Shown in pieces: positions 56,176 through 64,000 of a stretch of DNA of 64,000 bases (position 1 is its first letter; every line of letters begins with the position of its first letter). Both the position numbers and the translations under genes were made by a program. The notes under the pieces were generated by a model. The model ran no database searches, was not told where the DNA came from, and was given only the letters and a program-made list of their open reading frames with translations. The DNA is from Glycine soja. Its lineage: Eukaryota > Streptophyta > Magnoliopsida > Fabales > Fabaceae. Location: the NCBI RefSeq assembly GCF_004193775.1, contig NC_041005.1, positions 14,045,865-14,109,864 on the forward strand, written 5' to 3'.

Positions 56176-57002
56176 AGGGTCCATCCTTATGAGAAAGCAA
56201 GAGATCGACTCATCGAGAGAGCCGGTCATCCCAAATTCAAAAGATTTCGACATTTAGATGTAGGGAATCTATGTAGTTAACATGATTTTGAGGGATGCAA
56301 ATGCATGCAACCTTTGTTGTGAAATTTGGGTAAATGCGGACTTTATATGAAACAATGCAATGTAATGGAAAGTTGTACAATGTTCATGGCATTTTTTCCC
56401 TTTTTTGTGATTTTGATTTTGATTTGATTTTTTTTTTTTTTTTGGAAAACACAGATTGACTGCCCTTTTGAAAAAGGTGATAATTCATGCAACCTCATCC
56501 TATCTTTTTGCAAATCTCTCCGGGAACTCCCTCAGAGTGTATGTTCTTTTTGATTTAGTCACTTGACCATTTTGGAGTGACGGCAATGGAGTCGTTTGAT
56601 GTTTAATCAATCCATTGAAATCCTAGGGTTTGTCCCTTTTTTTTTGTTAAAAACATCGATGGGTGAGAACTTTTGATCGGCCCCTATGTTCACTTGAGGC
56701 TCATGCACGGTGCCCCTCATTGCCCCAGTGTAAGGCTTTGAGGTACCAATCGTTTTCTTTCGTCATGACCTTGTAGGAGGGAACCTATTGGGTGAGAACT
56801 TCTAATCTGCCCCTAGGTTCACTTGAGGCTCATGCACGATGCCCCTCATTGCCCCAGTGTAAGGCTTTGAGGTACCAATCGTTGTCTTGTTTTCATAGCC
56901 TCGTAGTGAGGAAGAATGAAAGAAGCAGTTGATTCTTGCAAAAAGAATTTTCCAAGGACGAGAAATAGTTGAAGGATTTTTTGATGGATTAAGTCAAATG
57001 AC
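56176..57002 (-). other. 3' untranslated region of E, with a 129-bp duplication
   Basis: Colinear with 6566-7900 of element A. GGGTGAGAACTT...GAGGTACCAATCGTT occurs at 56661 and again at 56790; A has one copy. Confidence 0.75.
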
Positions 57003-57007
57003 TCCTA

Positions 57008-58043
57008 TGTAGAAGCAAGATGTTTTGATGTCTTGATGATGCTAAAGGATCAAGTGCTTCTAAGTTTTATTCAAGACAAGAATCCAAGAAAGTCAAGATA
57101 TATGATCAAGTTGATTTCTAGAATCTTTTGGAAGAAGTTTCCAAATTGAAAAAACAAAAGGTTTGACCAAAGAATTCTATCATTTCAAATTGAGATTTGC
57201 TCTCCGGTAATCGATTACCAGCAGCTGAAAATGTTTATAATAGTCACTAGAAATTTGAATTCAAAATTTATAATGTGTAATCGATTACACATGGATGGTA
57301 ATTGATTACCAGCAATTTATTCAAATTTTAAAGCCTGTGATCTATTACACAAGTCTTGTAATCGATTACCAGAGGAGATTTTCAGAAAATAATTTCCAAG
57401 AGTCACATCTATTCAAATGGTTTATGAATGGCCATCAAAGGTGACTTGGAAACACGAATTTAAAGAGAGTTTTCATTGCCCACAAAGTTTATCCTCTCAA
57501 AAGATTAAGAGTTTTTCTGAACTGAATTGTCTTATCCTCTCAAAAAGATTCCTTGGTCAACCACTTGCATATTCAATAAGGAATTTTGATTGGTCTTCAT
57601 TGTACAATCTATCCCTTTTAAGAGAGAATTCTTCTTCTCTTCTTCTTACTTCTGAAAAGGGATTAAGAGACTGAGAGTCTCTTATTGTAGAGGATTCTTG
57701 AACACAAGGGAAGGGTTGTCCCTGTGTGGTTCAGACTTTGTAAAAGGAGTTTTACAAAGAGAGTGGAAAATCTCAAGTGGGTTTCTTGAGGACTGGACGT
57801 AGGCGCGGGAAGTGGCCGAACCAGTATAAATCAAGTTTGCATTCCTCTCTTCCTTTAAACTTCTTTTATTGCTATTTATCTTTTGCTTTAAAGAAGTTTA
57901 TTTTGATTTGTCTTTTGAGTAATTCATGTTAAGGGTGCATTGTTAATCCAAAAAGAAAGAGTGATAGTTCAATTGGGGAATAGTCTTTCCATCTTAATTC
58001 AACCCCCCTTTTTCTTAAGGTAACTGAGGCCATTTGTCCAACA
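57008..58043 (+). mobile_element. Solo copia-like (SIRE-type) LTR in element E
   Basis: Ends TGTAGAAGC...GTCCAACA, with a perfect TCCTA duplication at 57003-57007 and 58044-58048. Element A has the empty site. Contains five TAATCGATTA-like words (57209-57370), GTGGCCGAACCAGTATAAAT near 57808, and a C-rich 3' end. Orientation is inferred by analogy with legume copia LTRs. Confidence 0.92.
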
Positions 58044-58048
58044 TCCTA

Positions 58049-58379
58049 TTCTTGACAACTCGCTTCTCTAAGAAGACAAACTTTCTGGAATGATAAAATG
58101 AAGTCACATGAACGTCTATATTTTTACTTGAAAACACAGTCAATCAAATGCCTTTTTATTTTGAAACTTATTTTTTATTTTGAAACTTATTTGTTTTGAA
58201 CTTTACTCATTGTTTTACGGCAACCCCACCAACGTGCAAGACGAGTAATCTCTGATTGAACGGTCTTGGAAGTCCAAACTCAGGAGCACAGGTCGCTTGA
58301 GCAAACTGACCAATGGCTTGCACTTGAAAATCCTGATGAGTCATTAGAGACATCTAACAACAGTTTTCAAAATTGCCCC
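58049..58379 (-). other. Element E, segment between solo LTR and gag remnant
   Basis: Colinear with element A at about 7985-8450. No gene. Confidence 0.6.
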
Positions 58380-60163
58380 ATGTGTGGCATCTCTTGTCAA
58401 TGTCAGGATTTACACGCGATTCTCCTCAAATTTCAGCCAGCCCGCATCAATTAGACCTTGCACCTTACGCCTGAGGGTCATACAGTGCTCAATGGAATGC
58501 CCCAGGGCTCCCCCACGATATGCACATGTTGCGTTCGAGTCATATCCTCAGAAAAATGGGGGTTTGAGGGAACCTAGCAGGGGTTATGGCTACCATTGCG
58601 TTATCAAGTAGATATGGGAGCAAGTTAGCATATGACACCGGAATTTGGGGTGAATCCTACAGGCTTTTCGCTGAAAAATTCATTTCTTGGTTGGTGTTTT
58701 TTTTGGTTTGTGCTAAAGGTGGTCTTCGTCATTGGAAGTGTGGTAGACAGGCTTTGTGGTTGATTTAGGGATGGCCTTTGTGGATAACTGGGTGGTGGGT
58801 AAGGAGGTGGTTTGTTATTGACTGAGTAATGACATTGTTGGGTTTGGTGGGAAACTTGGCCGTATAGGAATGGCAGTCACAGCATGGGTTTCTCCCTCAT
58901 CCTCACCCTCTTTATTTGCCCCAGTTTTCTCATTCGTCTAAGCAGGATGATTAAATTTGCCTCTTTTCAAATCCACTTCGATCCTTTCACTGGCAAAGAC
59001 CAAATCCGCAAAGCTTTGAGGGTGCGTAGCCCACCATCTTTTCATAGTAGAGTATCGATAATGTGTCTACCATCACGATTATCGTCTCCCTTTCCATCAT
59101 TGGGGGTACCACTTGGGCCGCCAGATCCCTCCACCTTTTGGGCGTGTTCTTTGAAAGATCCGTCCCCTTTTTTGCAAATGTTCTGTAGTTGCATCCTATC
59201 CAGAACCATATCAAAATTGTACTAATACTGCCTAACAAAGGCAACCATTAGGTCCTTCCAAGAATGGACTCGGGAAGGTTCCAAGTTAGTGTACCAGGTA
59301 ACAGCTACCCCAGTAAGACTTTCATGGAAGGAATGTATCAACAATTCCTCATCTTTTGCGTATTCCCCCATCTTCTGACAATACATCTTTAGATGGTTCT
59401 TGGGACAAGTAGTCCCCTTGTACTTGTCAAAGTCCAGCACCTTGAACTTGGGAGGGGTGATGATATTGGGTACTAGGAACAACTCTTTTAGGTTAGCAAA
59501 GGCATAATCTTCACCTCCTTCAATGGCCTTGAGCCTTTCCTCTAGATGATCCAACTTTCCCATTCCTGCCATAGTCATGAGGGTTTTTAACCGCTGTGGA
59601 ACGTGAGGGTTGTGGTTGTGGATGATATTGAGGGCCCTCCAAAGTGTTTTGCAGGGGTATACCACCAACTGCTTGCCCTTCAGCAGCATATCCGAGGCAA
59701 GGCTCGAAGTTGGCTAGATCGTGGTGGGGAATTTCATGTGTCTCCTCCATGGGTCGAGAGACATGTGCATGATCAGATTGAGGTTGTTGGCTCTTAATGA
59801 GTATGGGAGTGGAGTTATTGACATCCTCATTGGGAATGTACACCACATTGGGTGGTGTATAGTTTGGGAGGCAAACCATATGGCGGGAAGGCGTGCTTGT
59901 TTTGAATTTGTACATTATGGGGGCTGCCCGTACTTCCCAAATCTTTGCCTACCATATCTGAGGTTGGATGATTCATTTGGTTGATGCTGGATGGGGACAT
60001 CAGGTTCACCTTAGCAACAACGCTGGTAGCGGCAATTGCAACCGCATTGGCTTCCATTATCTTCTTCACGCTCATCATGGCCTCCATCATTGTGGCCATT
60101 TTCTCTTTGATGGCCTCCATGTCGGCCTTCATCTTCTCTTGTATCTCCTCTACTTCACCCATT
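58380..60163 (-). pseudogene. gag: gag remnant of element E
   Basis: The likely start is MGEVEEIQEKMKADMEAIKEKM at about 60163. A coiled-coil segment leads to a Pro-rich linker (frames ending 59827 and 59520), then the capsid block (59689-59222: FKVLDFDKYKGTTCP, WYTNLEPSRVHSWKDL), then RWRDLAAQVVPP near 59130 and a knuckle-side remnant near 58390-58470. At least three frameshifts separate the parts. It keeps no protease. The same layout in A shows that both descend from one ancestor that had already lost the rest. Confidence 0.85.
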
Positions 60164-61831
60164 ACTCTAGCTCTAGCACAAGTTCGGTGAGGACGCCGTA
60201 AAGCATGTGTTTTTTTTTTTTTTGATAACAATGATTAAGTTCATTTTATTTTATTTTATTTTATTTTTCAAGGAAAGAATGCAATGAGCAATGCAACCAA
60301 TGAAAAACATGGATGTATGCGAATGATGTACAGTTGAAGTATTGCGAATTTTTACACAGGATATGGGGTTGAATCAATTTAGATTTTCAACATGGTCCAT
60401 GACATCTTTGTCAAGGTGAAACTGGAAGTAACAAGGACATCAACAATCCTAAATATGTTTGGCAGTAGACGAAGCAGTGATGTGACTCGATTCATCTTTT
60501 GCCCCAATTTTGCAAGACGGTTACTTCCATATTTCAACTTGACTTGATGAACCTTTTTATAAAAGCATGAGCTTGGTTCAACCCTATAATCCAAGGAATG
60601 GCAATTCTGATCGCCAATATTTCAACAACATCTCATAGGGATGAATGACTCGGGCATACTTTAAGCTATGCATGGAAAATGTAATTATGAAATTGAGATG
60701 CCCGAAGAAACACCATTTCCTAGTTAACCATGCATTAGGTACCATGTTCAATTATTTTGTTTTGTTGTTGTGAAACGGGTTTATGATCCCAACATGGTTG
60801 GCTCATGGTACCGAATATATGCAACCAAGAATGCATCATGAATTTTCATGCTTCCTTTTTTTGTTTTCGTTTTGTAGAGGAAAATGCAAGGCTCATGCAT
60901 GAGCAAACATGAAAACAAAAGGTATGCAGTTTGCAGAACAAAAAGTATGTTGAACGCATATGCATGATGATGCAATGACTCATGCAAAATGTGAGGCTGG
61001 AATATGATAACGGACAAATGCAGGAACGATATGTTCATTATGATGTTATGAAGAGATGCTTATGCGATGCATGATATGAATGCATTTTACGGATACGGGA
61101 GCCCGAGAAATTGTTTCCTTCTTGGATACAACGTTTGGGCAGCATGGCACCCAACGTATGTTTTTTAAGAAGGCGACACGGACCCTCCGTCGGTTTGCTA
61201 AAGTGAGGGGATCAAAGACGAAACCCACGCATGATGCATATGCGAAAGGCACAACACGGGGATGTACATAGTACGATAATATTCACAAACAAATATAAGC
61301 AAAAGGGTATATGATACTTATGCATGGCAGTGTGAAAAATGGCACGCAGCGTGTTTGCTCCGTGCCCCTATTTAAGGGACCTATAAGGGAGAGAGCTAAC
61401 TAGGCTTTTAGTGATAATCCCCAAGGTAGTCATATCTCTCTTGATGGTTTCTAGAGGTATCATTCTCTTCGAAAAACATATTGCAGCAGTAGGGACTACT
61501 AGCAACAATAAGTTTTCAAAGAAAAAAGCTCTAGATGAGGGTTCACTGTAATCAAGCAAGTCGGAGACCTAGCATGACCATAGATTCACCTCCGCTCCTT
61601 ATGTTCCCATGAACCCGGGTATAGGGCCCTTTTTCACTCACAGTGTGTGCAAATAGTGTTGGTGTTTGTGTGCATCAAATGAATAAATATTTACCCCATG
61701 CATACATTTTAAAACGCACTAAAAGCAACAAAGAGTTTATATACATAAGAACATAATGAAGGAAAACCAACAAAGGGATAAGTCACGGTAAAACATTGCA
61801 CAAGATTAAATGGCCTAACTCTCTAAAAACA
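60164..61831 (-). other. 5' leader of element E
   Basis: Colinear with A's leader. A near-palindromic pair, GTTTGGGCAGC...GTTTTTTAAG with ACGTTTGG/CCAACGT (61130-61157), is visible. No ORF1. Runs of T occur at 60209-60220 and TTTTA repeats at 60244-60268. Confidence 0.65.
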
Positions 61832-61850
61832 GTCCCCAGTGGAGTCGCCA
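61832..61850 (-). promoter_or_regulatory. Primer-binding site of element E
   Basis: TGGCGACTCCACTGGGGAC on the minus strand, two bases from the LTR. Confidence 0.92.
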
Positions 61851-61852
61851 AC

Positions 61853-64000
61853 TGTCGCAACCTACCCTTCGGCGGGAGGGCGACGCGAGACTCGCGGGAT
61901 GCGTGTTCCACGAAAGGAATACGCGCGGAGTCGCCACCAACGTTTATTTGAGGAAAACGTCGGAAAAACCGGAAAAGACGCTATCTACGAACTTTTAAGT
62001 AAAAGGTTCGGGAGTTGTATTTACGCACGGGGAAGGTATTAGCACCCCACACGTCCGTCCCAAGGGACGGCAGCCTTTAATCGAATGTGCAAACATGACT
62101 TTGATTTTTACGTTCCCTTTTATGTCCTTATATCCTTTATACCCTTTTTATATTTTTTCTTTTTTGTGGTCGACAAGGGTGTTTCCCTTTGCTCCTACGT
62201 ATTCCTCAATTTGGGATGAGAAAATCAGACCTACGTAGTTCTTTCGGAACAAAGTGTTTGGTTTAAGTTTGTTTTTTGTCTTTTTTGCAAAATATGTTTT
62301 TTATTTGAACAAAAGGTCATTTAAGGTGTTGGACCATTAAACGGTCTTTTGATTTTGAAAGGAGAGAAACGTTAAGGCATTGGACCATTAACGATCTCTT
62401 GTTTTTGAAAGGAGAGAAACGTTAAGGCATTTGGACCATTAACGATCTCTTGGGGTGGTCGACAAAAGCGGGGCTTTTGCTCCTACGTATCCTCAATTGC
62501 GATGAGGAAATCAGACCTACGTAGTTCTTGCAAAAGCGGTAAAGTCACATGTTGATTTTATGCTTTTGAACGGTCCATGTTAACCGATAAAAGCAAAGAG
62601 GACCGTTTAAGGCGTTGGACCTTAAAACGGTTTTTAGTGATTTTTCGAAAAAAACTTGATTTGTGAGTTGATTTTAGTCTTAGTTTCACTTTGGTTATTA
62701 ATCAATTCATTCAAGGAAACTTCCAAAGAAAAACGTCCGATTGATTTTTTTTTTTATTATTATTTTATTCAAAGATATTTTGATTATTTTATTATTATTT
62801 TTCAAGATATTTTGATTATTTTATTATTATTTTACTTTTTTTGGTTTAACCGAGGTTATAGCGTGAACGATCGGTTAGATTTCGTTTTAAAAGTGATTAA
62901 ATGAGATTACAACACAAATGATCGGTTGAAATTCATTTTATCATTTATTAGATGAGAAAACGGCTTAAATAAACGGTAAAAGCGCGTTAAAAACGGAAGA
63001 AAAGAAAACTGAAAGTAAACGAAATTAAAGTGAAAGTACACAAAACAAGAAATGAATTGAAAGTCTCGAATTCGAAAACTTACCCGTTGAAGAACGAAGA
63101 ACGAACGAAGAACGGATGAAGAACGGTGAAGAACGATGAAGAATTTCCACAGAATCGCTTACGGAAGCGTTTCGGAAGCACCTCGGCTTAGATTTTCTTC
63201 ACGGAAACGATTTTTCCAAGCAAATTCGAAAGAGAGAGAAGTGCCAAAGGGGCTGAACCTTTTGAAACAGCTCCCCCCTCCCCTATTTATAGAAAAAAGG
63301 GAGGTGCTTGCCGCCCAAAGACTTAATGAAGAAGATTTCTAAGCGCACCCGAATTACTAAGTTCACCCCCCTTTTCGTATTTTACGGAAAAGTTACGAAA
63401 GCCTTACGGAACTGTTTTCGAATTTGATTTTCATCTTTTTTCTCTTCCCTTTCACCAATGTTAAGTGGAATATGCTTACCCAATGTTTTCGGAAATTTTA
63501 CGGAAGTATTACGGAAGCCGCGGAAGCCCCGAAAACCATTTTTCAAAAACGTGGAGGAGCTTGCCGCCCAGTTGCTTCCTCCTTAAGCAACCCAACTTCC
63601 AAAATGTTCTAGAAGGGCCTAGATTTGAATTGCTATTTACACCCCTATCTTGATAAGTTCACCCCCTTACCTTTTTTGGTGATTCTTTTTTTCGTAAAGT
63701 TACGGAAACTTACGAATCTCGTAACGATACTTGTTTTCTTTCCGTAATGTTACGGAACCTTGCGGATTACATAATCATCCCCCTTTTGACTTACGGAATG
63801 TTACGGAATCTCACTTAATTATGCAACGATGCTTCCATTTGATTTCCGGTGTGTCACGAAAAGTTACGGATTGTGCATCAATATTTTTTGGTTTTCCGGC
63901 ATGTCCTGGAATTTCACAAATTGCCTAATGATGGGTGCCAAGCACCTCACAAGGACCAAAGAAAGGTCGCATGTCATCAAGCAAAGGTCCCCGGACGAAA
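61853..64000 (-). repeat. 5' LTR of element E, last 13 bases outside the window
   Basis: Same content as 48398-50545 at a fixed offset. TATA (minus) near 63283-63292; leader donor GGGTAAGT (minus) near 63078-63085. Reading frames inside are LTR shadows. Confidence 0.95.

Larger units (their letters stand above)
48398..64000 (-). mobile_element. Element E: young non-autonomous Ogre-like retrotransposon
   Basis: The LTRs lie at 48398-50558 and 61853-64000 at a constant offset of 13455 bases; 13 bases of the right LTR are outside the window. In the stretches I compared they are identical, including homopolymer runs. PBS and PPT are intact. The internal 11.3 kb holds a frameshifted gag, an ORF3 remnant and five tandem arrays, and no protease or pol, so both particles and enzymes must have come from another element. 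A copia-like solo LTR sits within it. Confidence 0.93.

Noticed and set aside
55175..56200. Long open frames of 195 and 239 codons with 8-residue repeats
   Set aside because: They follow from a 24-bp tandem repeat, open on both strands. No start context or homology.

Overview
This window is plant nuclear DNA made of nested LTR retrotransposons. I found no ordinary host gene, tRNA, rRNA or CRISPR array. Long LTRs with a TATAAATAG box, a primer-binding site TGGCGACTCCACTGGGGAC, a gag-pro-pol with two RNase H domains, an extra ORF upstream of gag, and solo LTRs rich in TAATCGATTA words point to a legume, most likely soybean (Glycine). It looks like pericentromeric heterochromatin. The species call rests on remembered family features, not a search.

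Layout. 1-1333 is the end of an Ogre-type LTR (G) sitting in a broken chromovirus-like integrase (B, 1334-2768, 3' LTR to about 3620). B lies inside the reverse transcriptase of another Ty3/gypsy element (C). C resumes at 3621-4258, is interrupted by minus-strand element A (4259-14956), and continues at 14957-16290. A is an Ogre-like derivative with only a broken gag, and its gag is split by a solo LTR (9267-10994, TSD GGGGC). 16291-20242 is mostly anonymous AT-rich DNA with one decayed coding remnant. A copia-like LTR (about 20243-21275) and a B-family LTR fragment follow.

From 21664 a minus-strand retroelement F runs to 48397. It is interrupted by a solo LTR (22209-23346, TSD ATGAT) and by element D (23592-42236, TSD CAATC), an 18.6-kb Ogre-like element with ORF1, gag-pro, a frame-restoring intron, pol, a further ORF3, tandem repeats, PPT and both LTRs. 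D carries four nonsense codons. F itself carries a decayed relative of ORF3 and a 1.28-kb satellite-like array made of the same 123-bp monomer found in D's 3' region.

Element E (minus strand, 48398 to 13 bases past the window end) is a relative of A with two LTRs that look identical, so it is probably the youngest complete insertion. It has no pol, a frameshifted gag, an ORF3 remnant, several tandem arrays and an inserted solo LTR (57008-58043, TSD TCCTA).

The most unusual signal is structural. Tandem arrays in the 3' regions of A, D and E, and motifs inside the LTRs, are built of short hairpins. In several of them stem sequence changes between copies while pairing is kept: GAGGAC/GTCCTC against GAGGGC/GCCCTC, or an LTR hairpin with a near-constant loop GGCGTTGGACC and variable stems. 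D also shows what looks like alternative splicing architecture: a donor in the LTR leader, an acceptor-like site before each ORF, and an internal TATA/donor/acceptor cassette before ORF3. A, D and E share the primer site and PPT, so A and E were probably mobilised in trans by D-like elements.
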